Shown here: one piece after another, positions 42,111 through 51,740 of the stretch
Layout of the letters: each line of letters begins with the position of its first letter
Numbering within the stretch: position 1 is the first letter of the stretch
Assembly: GCA_020845455.1 (NCBI GenBank)
Contig: JADLFO010000326.1
Coordinates: 1-64,000, forward strand
DNA length: 64,000 bases
Direction of reading: 5' to 3'
Origin: Caldilineaceae bacterium
GTDB lineage: Bacteria; Chloroflexota; Anaerolineae; Caldilineales; Caldilineaceae
The notes under the pieces: generated by a model
Seen by the model: the letters and a program-made list of their open reading frames with translations, nothing else
Database searches by the model: none
What the model was told of the DNA's origin: nothing
Made by a program: the position numbers and the translations under genes

Positions 42111-43193
42111 ATGCTAATTGTGGACGCGCATTTGGATCTGTCGATGAACGCGCTCCAGTGGAATCGCGATCTGCTGCGCTCGGCCTATACGATCCGCACG
42201 ATGGAGCAGACCGTGCCGGGCAAAGGGCGGGCGCAGGGCACGGTGGCCTATCCTGAGATGCGCCGCGGGCGCATCTTTCTGTCGGTGGCGACGCTGATCG
42301 CACGCTCTACGGGCAAACCTGCCCCGCATATCGACTATGCGACCGAGGCCCAGGCCTATGGCATGGCGCACGGCCAGCTTGCCTATTATCGGGCGTTGGA
42401 GCAGCAGGGGCATGTGCGTATCCTGACCGACACGGCGGCGCTGGAGGCGCATGTGGCGGAATGGCAGGCGTGGGACGCTGCCCACACCGAGCTGACCGAA
42501 GAGACGCCGCCGTTGGGGTTTGTGATCAGCATGGAGGGGGCCGACCCGATCCTGTGGCCGGAGCAGTTGGGTGAGTGGAAGGCGGCGGGGCTGCGGCTGC
42601 TGGGGCCGACCCATTACGGCACGGGCCGCTATGCCGGGGGGACGGCAACCGAACTGGGGCTGACGGAGATCGGCGTGCGGCTGCTGCAGGAGATGGATCG
42701 GCTGGGGGTGCTGCTGGACTTGACTCATTGTTCGGATCAGTCGTTCTGGCAGGCGCTGGAACACTATCACGGCCCGGTCCTGGCCAGCCATAACAACTGC
42801 CGCGCCCTGGTTCCCCATCAACGCCAGTTCAGCGACGCGCAGTTGCAGGCGATCTTCGAGCGCGACGGCGTGGTCGGCGTGGCGTTGGACACCTGGATGC
42901 TGCTCCCCGGCTGGGTGGTCGGCCAGTCGACCAATGAGCAGGCGCCGCTGGCGAAGGTAGTCGATCACATCGACCATATGTGCCAGTTGGCGGGCAACTG
43001 CCGGCATGTTGGCATTGGGACTGACCTAGATGGCGGCTATGGCCGCGAGCAGTCGCCGGTCGATTTGGATACGATCGCCGACCTGCAGCATTTGACCGAC
43101 CTTTTGAGCAGGCGCGGCTATGCGGATGCGGATATCCGCGCCATTATGCATGGGAACTGGCTGCGTCTGCTCGGCGTGGCGCTCGCCAAGTGA
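42111..43193 (+). CDS. Membrane dipeptidase (peptidase M19)
   Basis: A 360-residue zinc TIM-barrel of the renal-dipeptidase family. Metal ligands are visible in order: VDAHLDLSMN (HxD), ISMEGADPI (bridging Glu), LLDLTHCSDQSFWQ (His) and VLASHNNCRALVPHQR (His). The late GIGTDLDGGYGREQSP holds the catalytic Asp region. These enzymes cleave dipeptides, often including D-amino acid or dehydro residues. AAGGAG is 9 nt before the ATG. The next two genes encode a PHP phosphoesterase and a D-amino-acid-type PLP enzyme in the same direction, so together they may recycle D-amino-acid-containing peptides; this is an inference. Confidence 0.9.
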   Translation: MLIVDAHLDLSMNALQWNRDLLRSAYTIRTMEQTVPGKGRAQGTVAYPEMRRGRIFLSVATLIARSTGKPAPHIDYATEAQAYGMAHGQLAYYRALEQQGHVRILTDTAALEAHVAEWQAWDAAHTELTEETPPLGFVISMEGADPILWPEQLGEWKAAGLRLLGPTHYGTGRYAGGTATELGLTEIGVRLLQEMDRLGVLLDLTHCSDQSFWQALEHYHGPVLASHNNCRALVPHQRQFSDAQLQAIFERDGVVGVALDTWMLLPGWVVGQSTNEQAPLAKVVDHIDHMCQLAGNCRHVGIGTDLDGGYGREQSPVDLDTIADLQHLTDLLSRRGYADADIRAIMHGNWLRLLGVALAK

Positions 43194-43272
43194 CCAATTT
43201 TGCAGCGTTTGGACCTGGATGCGGCGCTATCTTGGCTGCGCCGCATCTCCTAAGCCAGCAAGGAATGGATGC

Positions 43273-44178
43273 ATGAATCAACTGCCCTTTGCCCTGCCGG
43301 GCCGCTTTTGGCGCGGCAATCTGCACACACATTCGACGCGCTCTGACGGCGGTCTGACCCCAGAGGAGGCGGCGCGGCGCTATGAAATCAACGGTTACGA
43401 CTTTTTTGCGTTGACCGATCACTTTTTGGAACGCTACGACTATCCGATTGTCGATACGCGCTCCTTCCGCAACGAGCGATTTACGACACTGATCGGTGCG
43501 GAACTGCATGCGGGGCAGACCGAGTTGGGTGGGATGTGGCATATCCTGGCCGTGGGTCTGCCGCTGGATTTTGCCGTTCCCGCCGAGGGCGAGACAGGGC
43601 CGGAGTTGGCGGTGCGGGCGCTGGCGGCGGGGGCCTTTGTGGCCGCGGCGCATCCGCAGTGGTATTCGCTGACCGAGCGCGACCTGGAGGCGCTGGGACC
43701 GGTCGACGCCATCGAGGTCTATAACGGGGTGGCGATCGACCACAACGACCACGCCGATAGCTGGCACATCACCGATATCCTGTTGGGGCGCGGCCAGCGC
43801 TATCTAGTCTGCGCGGCGGATGATTTTCATCACCAGCGCAACCGGCACGACTTTGGCCGCGGCTGGGTCTGGGTCAAGAGCGAGCGGTTGGAGCCGGATG
43901 CGCTTTTGGCGGCGCTCAAGGCGGGGCATTTCTACTCCAGCAGCGGGCCGCAGATCCATGATGTGCAGATAGAACCGGGGCGGCGCGCCGTGGTGCGCTG
44001 TTCGCCCGCAGAGTGGGTATTTGTCACGGGCAAGGGGCCGGCAGCGCTGGCCGTGGAAGGGCATGGGTTGATGGAAGCTGAGTTTGACTTGGAGAAATTC
44101 AGCAGCCCTTACTGCCGGATCACGGTACGCGACGCTCACGGCGGGCGGGCCTGGACCAACCCGATTTGGTTCGACTAA
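43273..44178 (+). CDS. PHP-domain metal-dependent phosphoesterase
   Basis: A 301-residue protein with the PHP fold. Motif I is WRGNLHTHSTRSDGGLTPEE, then FFALTDHFLERYDYP (motif II), LIGAELHAGQTELGGMWHIL (motif III) and VAAAHPQWYSLTERDL. Metal-binding His and Asp residues of all motifs appear intact, including the final CAADDFHHQRN. Relatives act as phosphoesterases on nucleotides or small phosphates. AAGGA lies 9 nt before the ATG at 43273. A longer frame reaching back to 43120 would overlap the dipeptidase and is not favoured. The C-terminal ~80 residues form a beta-rich extension (FYSSSGPQIHDVQIEPGRRA). Confidence 0.85.
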   Translation: MNQLPFALPGRFWRGNLHTHSTRSDGGLTPEEAARRYEINGYDFFALTDHFLERYDYPIVDTRSFRNERFTTLIGAELHAGQTELGGMWHILAVGLPLDFAVPAEGETGPELAVRALAAGAFVAAAHPQWYSLTERDLEALGPVDAIEVYNGVAIDHNDHADSWHITDILLGRGQRYLVCAADDFHHQRNRHDFGRGWVWVKSERLEPDALLAALKAGHFYSSSGPQIHDVQIEPGRRAVVRCSPAEWVFVTGKGPAALAVEGHGLMEAEFDLEKFSSPYCRITVRDAHGGRAWTNPIWFD

Positions 44179-44211
44179 GCCACACCACAGATTGATCAAT
44201 AGACAGGGGGC

Positions 44212-45300
44212 ATGATGAGCGAGATCGGGCTGCTCAAGGAGGAGCTAGATACGCCTGCGCTGTGGGTCGACCTGGAGAAAGTAGAGCGCAACATCGCCAA
44301 TATTGCCGGTGAACTGGCGGCGGCAGGCGTGAGTTGGCGGCCGCACACCAAGGGCATCAAGACGCCGGCCTTGGTACACAAATTGCTGCAGGCCGGGGCC
44401 TTGGGCGTGACCTGCGCCAAGCTGAGCGAGGCCGAGGTGATGGCCGCGGCGGGTATGCGCGATATTCTGGTCGCCAACCAGGTTGTCGGGCCGCAGAAGA
44501 CGGCGCGGCTGGCCGCGATCCAGCGCCATGCCGACGTGAAAGCGGCGGTGGACAGCGCGGCCAACGTGGCCGAGATCGGCGCGGCGGCGGCGGCGATTGG
44601 GGTGGAGGTCGGGCTGCTGATCGAGGTGGATACGGGGATGCATCGGGCGGGCGTGCAGCCGTGCGAGCCGGTGCTGGCGCTGGCGCGCATGATTGAGGCG
44701 ACGCCGGGGGTGCGTTTCCGCGGGGTGATGACCTGGGAAGGTCACAATTTAGGGTTTGACGATGTCGAAGAAAAGCGCCGCGGCATCGAGGCCAGCATTG
44801 GGCAGTTGTTGGACAGCGCCGAACTATGCCGGTCTGCGGGCGTGCCAGTCGAGATCGTCAGCGCGGGGGGGAGTGGAACCTATCGCGTGACGGCGCATAT
44901 TCCGGGTGTGACCGAAGTGCAGGCGGGGGGCGCAATCTTCTGCGATCAGTCCTATCAGGCGTGGGGCGTAGAGTTGGAGCCGGCGCTGTTTCTGCGTGCA
45001 CGGGTGACGAGCCGGCCCGCGCCGGACCGGATCATTTGCGACTGTGGGTTCAAGACGGCGACGCGCGGCTTCCCCGCGCCGCGCCCGGTGGATTTTGATG
45101 TGGCGAGCGTGGCGTTGTCGGCTGAACATGGCATCATCACGCTGCCGGGTCCCGACGACCGGCCGGCGGTCGGCGATACGTTTGACATGGTCATCGGCTA
45201 TGGCGATGCGACGGTCTATCTGCATGATACGCTGTATGGGGTGCGCGCCGGGCGCGTAGAGACGGTATGGCCGATCGCATCGCGCGGCAAGCTGCGCTGA
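44212..45300 (+). CDS. DSD1-type PLP enzyme (D-threonine aldolase-like)
   Basis: A 362-residue fold-III PLP enzyme with an alanine-racemase-like N-terminal barrel. It opens [20 protein letters not shown], and the cofactor lysine is probably in [19 protein letters not shown]. Substrate-barrel motifs are [16 protein letters not shown] and [12 protein letters not shown], then [11 protein letters not shown]. The C-terminal beta domain has [12 protein letters not shown] and [20 protein letters not shown], where a His/Cys metal site is expected for D-threonine aldolase / D-serine dehydratase. It would process D-hydroxy-amino acids. Two tandem ATGs (44212, 44215) are possible starts. It is 33 bp downstream of the PHP gene. 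Confidence 0.88.
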   Translation: MMSEIGLLKEELDTPALWVDLEKVERNIANIAGELAAAGVSWRPHTKGIKTPALVHKLLQAGALGVTCAKLSEAEVMAAAGMRDILVANQVVGPQKTARLAAIQRHADVKAAVDSAANVAEIGAAAAAIGVEVGLLIEVDTGMHRAGVQPCEPVLALARMIEATPGVRFRGVMTWEGHNLGFDDVEEKRRGIEASIGQLLDSAELCRSAGVPVEIVSAGGSGTYRVTAHIPGVTEVQAGGAIFCDQSYQAWGVELEPALFLRARVTSRPAPDRIICDCGFKTATRGFPAPRPVDFDVASVALSAEHGIITLPGPDDRPAVGDTFDMVIGYGDATVYLHDTLYGVRAGRVETVWPIASRGKLR

Positions 45301-45319
45301 TGGTGTGTGGAGAGTGACG

Positions 45320-47389
45320 ATGTTGCCGTTCAATTCGATCTACCGGCATGGCTTTGTGCGCGTGGCGGTGGGTGTGCCGCAGCTCAAGGTCGCCGACCCC
45401 GGCTATAACACAGAGCGCACGCTGGGCCTGGCCGAGCGCGCTTCGGCCCAGGGCGCGGCGGTAGTGCTCTTTCCGGAACTGGGCATCTCGGCCTATTCAA
45501 ATGACGATCTGTTTCACCAGGACGCGCTGCTGGATGCGACACGCCAGGGGGTGGCGCGCGTGGTCGAGGCGAGTACGGGGCTGTCGCCGGTGGTGGTGGT
45601 GGGCGCGCCGCTGCGCTTTGAGCAGAAGCTGTTTAACTGTGCGGTGGTGATCTACCGGGGCGCGGTGCTGGGGATCGTCCCCAAGAGCTATCTGCCCAAC
45701 TATCGGGAGTTCTATGAGAAGCGGCAGTTCAGCGCGGCGCGCGATGCGGTGGCGCGTGAGGTGGAGTTTTTGGGGCAGCAAGCGCCCTTTGGCAACGACC
45801 TGATCTTTGACGCGGCCAACGTGCCGGATTTTGCGCTGCACGCCGAAATCTGCGAAGACGTGTGGACGCCGATCCCGCCGAGCACGCTGGCGGCGCTGGC
45901 GGGGGCGACGGTGCTGGTGAACCTGTCGGCCAGCAACATCACCGTGGGCAAGGCGGAGTATCGCCGGGCGTTGTGTGCAGGCCAGTCGGGCAAGTGTATT
46001 GCGGCCTATCTCTATTCGGCGGCGGGGCCGGGCGAATCCACGACGGACTTGGCCTGGGACGGGCACGCGCTGATCTACGATGACGGCTATCTGGTCGTGG
46101 AGTCGGAACGCTTTGCGGCGCAGGAGCAGGTGATCTTGGCCGATATTGACCTGGAGCGGCTGGCGCAGGACCGGATGCGGCAGACGAGCTTTATCGACAC
46201 GGTAGGCGATCATCGCGAGCAACTGCGCGGGCTGCGGCGTGTGCCGTTTACGTTTGACGTGCCGCAGGCCGAACTGCCGCTGCTGGCCGCGGTCGACCGT
46301 TTCCCCTATGTGCCGAGCGACCCGGCGCTGCTGGACGAACGCTGCTATGAGACCTATAACATCCAGGTGCATGCGCTGATGAAGCGGCTGCGGGCTACGG
46401 GGATCGAGCGCGTTGTGGTCGGCGTGTCGGGTGGGCTGGATTCGACCCAGGCGCTGATCGTAGCGGCGCGCACGATGGACCGGTTGGGGCTGCCGCGCAG
46501 CAATGTGCTGGCCTATACGATGCCGGGGTTTGCCACCAGCACGGTGACCAAGGGCAACGCCCACCGGCTGATGTCCAGCCTGGGCGTGAGCGCATCGGAG
46601 ATCGATATCCGGCCCTCGGCGCAGCAGATGCTCAAAGACATTGGGCATCCTTATGCCGGGGGACAGCCGGTGTATGATGTGACGTTTGAGAACGTGCAGG
46701 CGGGCGAGCGTACCTCGCATCTGTTCCGGCTGGCGAATTTCCATAACGGCTTGGTATTAGGGACGGGCGACCTGAGCGAACTGGCGCTGGGCTGGGCGAC
46801 CTATGGCGTGGGGGACCATATGTCGCACTATAATGTCAACGCCTCGGTGCCCAAGACGCTGATCCAGCATTTGATCCGCTGGGTGGCGCAGACCGGGCAG
46901 TTTGGCGACGATGTGTCGGCGACGCTCCGTTCGATCTTAGAGACGGAGATCTCGCCGGAACTGATTCCGCACGAAAACGGCGAAAACGATCGGCCGGCGC
47001 AGAGCACCGAAGCCAAGATCGGCCCGTACGAACTGCAAGATTTCAACCTCTACTACATCACGCGCTTTGGCTTTCGCCCCGGCAAGGTGGCATTTCTGAG
47101 CTATAGCGCCTGGCGCGACGCGTCGCTGGGAACATGGCCTCCGCTGCTGCCGGAGGCCAAACGCCATGTATATGATCTGGCGACGATTAAGCATTGGCTG
47201 GAGGTCTTTTTGTTTCGCTTCTTCCAGATCAGCCAGTTCAAGCGGTCGGCAGTGCCGAATGGGCCGAAGGTGGGGTCGGGCGGCAGCCTATCGCCGCGCG
47301 GCGACTGGCGCGCGCCGAGTGATTCAGAGGCTACCGTCTGGCTGAACGAGTTGCGCGCCAACGTGCCGGATAGCAGGGCAGACCGATGA
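45320..47389 (+). CDS. nadE: Glutamine-dependent NAD(+) synthetase
   Basis: A 689-residue two-domain enzyme that amidates nicotinic acid adenine dinucleotide to NAD using glutamine. The N-terminal nitrilase-like glutaminase has the catalytic Glu in [16 protein letters not shown], Lys in [18 protein letters not shown] and Cys near residue 175 in [16 protein letters not shown]. The C-terminal synthetase has the P-loop [19 protein letters not shown] near residue 370, then [20 protein letters not shown] and [13 protein letters not shown]. The length matches the long glutamine-dependent class. The ATG at 45320 is preferred over the GTG at 45305. The stop overlaps the next start by 4 bp. Confidence 0.95.
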   Translation: MLPFNSIYRHGFVRVAVGVPQLKVADPGYNTERTLGLAERASAQGAAVVLFPELGISAYSNDDLFHQDALLDATRQGVARVVEASTGLSPVVVVGAPLRFEQKLFNCAVVIYRGAVLGIVPKSYLPNYREFYEKRQFSAARDAVAREVEFLGQQAPFGNDLIFDAANVPDFALHAEICEDVWTPIPPSTLAALAGATVLVNLSASNITVGKAEYRRALCAGQSGKCIAAYLYSAAGPGESTTDLAWDGHALIYDDGYLVVESERFAAQEQVILADIDLERLAQDRMRQTSFIDTVGDHREQLRGLRRVPFTFDVPQAELPLLAAVDRFPYVPSDPALLDERCYETYNIQVHALMKRLRATGIERVVVGVSGGLDSTQALIVAARTMDRLGLPRSNVLAYTMPGFATSTVTKGNAHRLMSSLGVSASEIDIRPSAQQMLKDIGHPYAGGQPVYDVTFENVQAGERTSHLFRLANFHNGLVLGTGDLSELALGWATYGVGDHMSHYNVNASVPKTLIQHLIRWVAQTGQFGDDVSATLRSILETEISPELIPHENGENDRPAQSTEAKIGPYELQDFNLYYITRFGFRPGKVAFLSYSAWRDASLGTWPPLLPEAKRHVYDLATIKHWLEVFLFRFFQISQFKRSAVPNGPKVGSGGSLSPRGDWRAPSDSEATVWLNELRANVPDSRADR

Positions 47390-48456
47390 GTAGGCAGGTA
47401 TGTAGTCTGATCGCGGTGCAGGCCGAGTTTGATGCGACCTGGCCCTTTGCCGCCGACCACTGGCGCAGCCGCTGGCAGGAAGAAGGTCCGACTCGCTTTG
47501 TGCGGCTGGTGCGCGATGACAGGCGCACCCTGGGTGAAGCCCTGGGAGAAGACGTAAGCGGCGCCGGGAAAGAGACCTGCGAGGTGACGCGCGCGGCGGT
47601 GTTGGGCGTGCCGGTTACGCCGGGCTGTCTGGACGCGCTGCCGAACCTGCGCGAGGCCGTCATCTTGGACCCCTATCATCCGGCGCTTTCGCCGGAGGTA
47701 GAGGCCCGCCTGGCGGCGCGCGGCGTCGAACTGTATCGCCAGCAGAGTGAGGGGTTTTGGGGGCAGTCTGTGGCGGAGTTTGCGCTGGCGTTGACGCTCT
47801 GCGCGCTGCGCGGGATTCCACAGCAGCATCGGGCGATGCTGGAGAGCCACGAGGTCTGGCGGCGCTATGGCGCGGCGCGCAACCGCGGCCCCGGCCAACG
47901 GGGCGCACAGTTTAGCGATGACGTGCGCTTTACGCATGGCACGTTGGCGGGCAAACGCGTGCGGGTCGTTGGCGTGGGGAACATCGGCAGCCGGTATGCG
48001 AGCTTTGCCCACTGCCTGGGTGCGGAGGTGGCGGCCTGGGACCCCTATGCGCCTGAGCCAAGTTTTCACCGGGCGGGGGCGCGGCGTGTCTGGCGGCTGG
48101 AGGAGTTGGTACAGGATGCGGAGATCTTCGCGCCCATGCTGCCGCTGACGGAGCAGACGCGCGGGCTGGTGACGGCGCAGCATATTGACGATCTGCCCAA
48201 GGGGTGTCTGGTGGTATTGGCGACACGGGCAGGCATCTGTGACATGGCCGCGCTGCGGCGGCGCGTGCTGGCGGATGAAGTGGCGCTGGCCGCCGACGTG
48301 TTTGACGTGGAGCCGCTGCCGCTGGACGATCCGCTGTTGGGGCGCGAGAATGTGGTGCATACGCCCCATTTGGCGGGGCGCACGCGCGATGCCAACATCG
48401 CCTGGGCGGAGGTGCTGCTGGCGCAGTTCCGCCGTGACCCGGCGGCGGGCGGGTGA
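47386..48456 (+). CDS. D-isomer-specific 2-hydroxyacid dehydrogenase
   Basis: A 356-residue NAD-dependent dehydrogenase. The Rossmann motif is [20 protein letters not shown]. The catalytic Arg lies in [16 protein letters not shown], Glu in [16 protein letters not shown] and His in [19 protein letters not shown]. The family interconverts 2-oxo acids and D-2-hydroxy acids. The typical NTARG motif is changed to ATRAG. The start ATG overlaps the nadE stop (ATGA), and the stop is followed at once by the GTG of the next gene, so the three genes are translationally coupled. The substrate is unknown; a phosphoglycerate-type or hydroxy-dicarboxylate role is possible given serB downstream. Confidence 0.88.
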   Translation: MSRQVCSLIAVQAEFDATWPFAADHWRSRWQEEGPTRFVRLVRDDRRTLGEALGEDVSGAGKETCEVTRAAVLGVPVTPGCLDALPNLREAVILDPYHPALSPEVEARLAARGVELYRQQSEGFWGQSVAEFALALTLCALRGIPQQHRAMLESHEVWRRYGAARNRGPGQRGAQFSDDVRFTHGTLAGKRVRVVGVGNIGSRYASFAHCLGAEVAAWDPYAPEPSFHRAGARRVWRLEELVQDAEIFAPMLPLTEQTRGLVTAQHIDDLPKGCLVVLATRAGICDMAALRRRVLADEVALAADVFDVEPLPLDDPLLGRENVVHTPHLAGRTRDANIAWAEVLLAQFRRDPAAGG

Positions 48457-49476
48457 GTGCGTCCGATAGCGCCGGCAGACGCCCTGGCCGCGGCCTACGA
48501 TTTGGGAGCTGCGCCCGCGGTTGATCCGCTGCACGGGCCGGGCATCAGCAACCGGGTGTGGGCAGTGAGCGCGGGCGATGCGGCCTATGTACTCAAGCAA
48601 TATCAGACGCACAGCCGCGGCGGGACGATCCTCTATGAACACCGGCTGCTGGCGTGGCTGGCGATGCGGTCGCTGCCCTTTCAGGTTCCCACGGTACAGT
48701 ACACGCGTCGCGGCGAAACCCTGTGGTGGTATGAGGGGGTGGGCTATGCGCTGTTCCCGCGGTTGGGCGGGGCTGCGGTCTGGCCGCCGACATTGGGGCA
48801 TCTGGAGCAGATCGGCGCGGCGCTGGCGCATCTGCACCAAACGTTGGTGGACTATCCACGGGAGCCGCGCCCGGGTCTGTACGGCTATGGCGACCTGGGG
48901 CGTGTCCACCCGGCGCTGCCCCAGCCGGAACAGTTGGGTGCGGCCATGCTGGGGCTGGACGAGACCGGCGTTGTGCGGGATGATTTGAGTTGGTGGCAGG
49001 GCGAAGTGGGGCGGCTGGCGCGCTTTGCGGACACCGTCTACCGCCGTCTGCCCCAGCAGGTGATCCACGGCGACTATGCGCCTTCGAACACGCTGTTTGT
49101 GGGGGATCGGCTGGCCGCGGTAGTGGATTTTGATATGGCGCTGCCGGATGTGCGGGCGATGGACGTGGCGGCGGGGCTGACCTTTGCCCTGCGCGTGGAC
49201 GAGATGCCCAGCCCGCTGGCGCGCGCGGCTGCGTTTTGCGGCGGCTATGGCGCTGTACAGCGGCTGACCGCGGCGGAGGTGGCGGCGCTGCCCGATTTGA
49301 TGGCGCTGCGCGATGTGGTCTCGACGGTCTGGTGGCTGGGACGAGGGCTGGCCGCGGGCGATGTGCGCGGTGCGCTGGGGCGGATCGTGCAGGCGCGCCG
49401 GCGGCGGCGTTGGGGCATTGAACACCAGGCCGATCTGGTCGCCTGTTGTGAGGCTGGGTTGGGCGAGGGCGGATAA
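48457..49476 (+). CDS. APH-fold small-molecule kinase
   Basis: A 339-residue protein of the aminoglycoside-phosphotransferase / homoserine-kinase-II fold. The N-terminal ATP-binding lobe has AAYVLKQYQTHSRGGTILYE, with Lys and Glu as nucleotide anchors. The catalytic loop is QQVIHGDYAPSNTLFVGDR (HGDxxxxN), and the metal Asp is in LAAVVDFDMALPDVRAMDVA. It most likely phosphorylates a small hydroxylated metabolite rather than an antibiotic. It starts at a GTG directly after the stop of the dehydrogenase gene, so the two proteins probably act in one pathway. Confidence 0.83.
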   Translation: MRPIAPADALAAAYDLGAAPAVDPLHGPGISNRVWAVSAGDAAYVLKQYQTHSRGGTILYEHRLLAWLAMRSLPFQVPTVQYTRRGETLWWYEGVGYALFPRLGGAAVWPPTLGHLEQIGAALAHLHQTLVDYPREPRPGLYGYGDLGRVHPALPQPEQLGAAMLGLDETGVVRDDLSWWQGEVGRLARFADTVYRRLPQQVIHGDYAPSNTLFVGDRLAAVVDFDMALPDVRAMDVAAGLTFALRVDEMPSPLARAAAFCGGYGAVQRLTAAEVAALPDLMALRDVVSTVWWLGRGLAAGDVRGALGRIVQARRRRRWGIEHQADLVACCEAGLGEGG

Positions 49477-49506
49477 CTGTTTGTGGCTAGAATGGGATTG
49501 GGGATC

Positions 49507-50463
49507 ATGCAACGGCAGTTGGGCAGGAGCGGGCAGATCGTCAGCGGGCTGGGGTTGGGCTGCTGGGCGATCGGCGGGCCGTTCTGGCGCGGGGACCGGC
49601 CGGTCGGCTGGGGCCAGGTGGATGACCGGGATTCGCTGGCGGCGTTACAGCGGGCGCTGGAGCTGGGCATCAATTTCTTTGATACATCCGATGTCTATGG
49701 CTGCGGCCACAGCGAGCGCATCTTGGGCCAGGCGCTGGCGGGGCGGCGCGACGAGGTGGTGATCGCTACTAAGTTTGGCAATCTGTTTGACGAACAGACG
49801 CGGCGCATCACCGGCGCGAGCGGTGAACCCGACCATATCCGCCGCGCTTGCGAGGCGAGTTTGCGGCGGCTGCGCACGGGTTGGATCGACCTCTATCAGT
49901 TTCACATCGGCAACTATGATTTGAGCCGTGTTGACGAGGTGTTGGAGACACTGGAGGATCTGGTAGCCGAGGGCAAGATCCGCTGGTATGGCTGGAGCAC
50001 CGACGACCCCGCGCGCGCGGCGGCTTTTAGCCGTGGCGAACACTGTGCCGCGGTCCAGCAGCGGTTTAACCTGTTTGAAGGCAACGCCGAGACGTTGGCT
50101 GTCTGTGAGCAGGCGGGGCTGGCGAGCGTGGTGCGCGGTCCTCTGGCTCAGGGGCTGCTGACGGGCAAGTTCTCGCATACGTCGACGCTGCCGGCGGACG
50201 ATGTGCGGCACGGCTGGGATCTGCAGGGCGGGGAGCAGGCGCGGCGGCTGGACGTGCTCGGCGCGCTGCGCGAAATCTTGACGGCGGGCAAGCGGAGTTT
50301 GGCGCAGGGCGCGCTGGGCTGGCTGTGGGCGCGCAGCGCGGCGATAGTCCCGATCCCGGGCTTCAAGACGGCGGCGCAAGTGGAGGAGAACGCGGGGGCG
50401 CTGCGCTTTGGCCCGCTTTCCGACGACCAGATGGCGGAGATTCAGGGGTTGATGGCGGCGTAG
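49507..50463 (+). CDS. Aldo/keto reductase
   Basis: An NADPH-dependent TIM-barrel oxidoreductase of about 318 residues. The start MQRQLGRSGQIVSGLGLGCW is the usual AKR N-terminus. The catalytic Asp and Tyr lie in NFFDTSDVYGCGHSERILGQ, Lys in DEVVIATKFGNLFDEQ and His in WIDLYQFHIGNYDLSR. The cofactor site has SAAIVPIPGFKTAAQVEENA. An in-frame GTG at 49483 and ATG at 49492 are also possible. The ATG at 49507 gives the family-like N-terminus. The substrate is unknown. It stands between the kinase and serB genes. Confidence 0.9.
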   Translation: MQRQLGRSGQIVSGLGLGCWAIGGPFWRGDRPVGWGQVDDRDSLAALQRALELGINFFDTSDVYGCGHSERILGQALAGRRDEVVIATKFGNLFDEQTRRITGASGEPDHIRRACEASLRRLRTGWIDLYQFHIGNYDLSRVDEVLETLEDLVAEGKIRWYGWSTDDPARAAAFSRGEHCAAVQQRFNLFEGNAETLAVCEQAGLASVVRGPLAQGLLTGKFSHTSTLPADDVRHGWDLQGGEQARRLDVLGALREILTAGKRSLAQGALGWLWARSAAIVPIPGFKTAAQVEENAGALRFGPLSDDQMAEIQGLMAA

Positions 50464-50466
50464 GCG

Positions 50467-51738
50467 ATGGGGCACGATCGCGGTGTATTGGAGGCGTTTG
50501 AAGAAGTGGTGTTGGTCAACGTGACCGGGCGCGACCGGCCCGGCCTCAGCGCGCGGCTGATGGGCGCGCTGGCCGAACACAAGGTCCGGGTGCTCGACAT
50601 CGGGCAGGCGGTGATCCACGATTATCTGGCGCTGGGGGTGCTGGTCGCCGTGCCCAATGCGGCGGTGTGGGCGGCGACGATCAAGGATCTGTTGTTTGCG
50701 GCGCATGAACTGGACGTACGTGTGCGGGCCACACCGGTGCCGCTGGATCACTATGAGCGTTGGGTTGACGAGCAGGGCAAGGAGCGGCGCATCGTCACGG
50801 TGATGGGCCGGCGGCTGCACGCGGGGCAGATCGCGGCGGTGGCCGCGGTGTGCGCCGAGTTCGGGCTGAACATCGACGTGATCACCCGTTTGTCGGGCCG
50901 CGCCTCTCTGACCCGGCCCGACATGCTGCCCAGAGCGTGCGTGCAGTTTTCGGTGAGCGGATATCTGGCCGACGAACAGGCCATGCGCCGCCGGTTGATG
51001 GATCACGCCCAGCAGATGGAGATGGACATTTCGTTTCATTTGGACGATATTTACCGGCGCAACCGGCGTCTGGTTGTGTTCGACATGGATTCGACGCTGG
51101 TCCAGGTCGAGGTGATCGACGAACTGGCACGCATCGCCGGGGTGGGCGATGAGGTAGCCGCCATCACGGCGGCGGCGATGCACGGTGAGCTGAACTTTAA
51201 GGAGAGCCTGACCCGGCGCGTGGCGCTGTTGGCCGGGCTGGACGAGGCTGTGTTGGCGCAAGTAGCCGAGGCGCTGCCGTTGATGGAGGGTGCGCAGCGG
51301 GTGGTGACGACCTTGAAGCGGCTTGGCTACAAGCTGGGCATTCTGTCGGGTGGGTTTGACTTCTTTGGGCGCAGGCTGCAGGCGCAGCTTGGCTTTGACT
51401 ATATGTTTGCCAATCAGCTTGAGATTGTCGACGGCAAGCTGACAGGGCGGCTGGTGGGCGAGATCGTGGACGGCGAGCGCAAGGCGGGCTTGCTGCGCCA
51501 GATCGCCGCGCTTGAGCATCTGTCGTTGGAACAGACGATTGCGGTGGGGGATGGGGCCAACGATATTCCGATGCTGACGATTGCAGGCATGGGGGTGGCG
51601 TTCCATGCCAAGCCGATTGTGCGTGAAAAGGCGGGGCGGGCCATCTCCAATCTAGGGCTGGATGGGCTGCTGTTTTTGATCGGCGTGCGTGAGCGGGAGA
51701 TCGAGCACCGGCCTGGCGAGGTGTCGAGGAGCGCTTAA
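50467..51738 (+). CDS. serB: Phosphoserine phosphatase with ACT domains
   Basis: A 423-residue protein with two ACT-like regulatory domains (about residues 10-85, VVLVNVTGRDRPGLSARLMG, and 95-185, IVTVMGRRLHAGQIAAVAAV) followed by a HAD phosphatase domain. The catalytic motif is RLVVFDMDSTLVQVEVIDEL, motif II is KLGILSGGFDFFGRRLQAQL, and the Mg site is IAVGDGANDIPMLTIAGMGV. The fold and motifs identify SerB, the last step of serine biosynthesis. The ACT domains probably sense serine. The start is 3 bp after the aldo/keto reductase stop and the stop is 2 bp before the kinase gene, so it belongs to a plus-strand operon. Confidence 0.94.
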   Translation: MGHDRGVLEAFEEVVLVNVTGRDRPGLSARLMGALAEHKVRVLDIGQAVIHDYLALGVLVAVPNAAVWAATIKDLLFAAHELDVRVRATPVPLDHYERWVDEQGKERRIVTVMGRRLHAGQIAAVAAVCAEFGLNIDVITRLSGRASLTRPDMLPRACVQFSVSGYLADEQAMRRRLMDHAQQMEMDISFHLDDIYRRNRRLVVFDMDSTLVQVEVIDELARIAGVGDEVAAITAAAMHGELNFKESLTRRVALLAGLDEAVLAQVAEALPLMEGAQRVVTTLKRLGYKLGILSGGFDFFGRRLQAQLGFDYMFANQLEIVDGKLTGRLVGEIVDGERKAGLLRQIAALEHLSLEQTIAVGDGANDIPMLTIAGMGVAFHAKPIVREKAGRAISNLGLDGLLFLIGVREREIEHRPGEVSRSA

Positions 51739-51740
51739 CG

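Noticed and set aside
48457-49476. Aminoglycoside resistance gene.
   Set aside because: The APH fold also covers homoserine and other metabolite kinases, and the gene is coupled to a dehydrogenase in a biosynthetic-looking operon.
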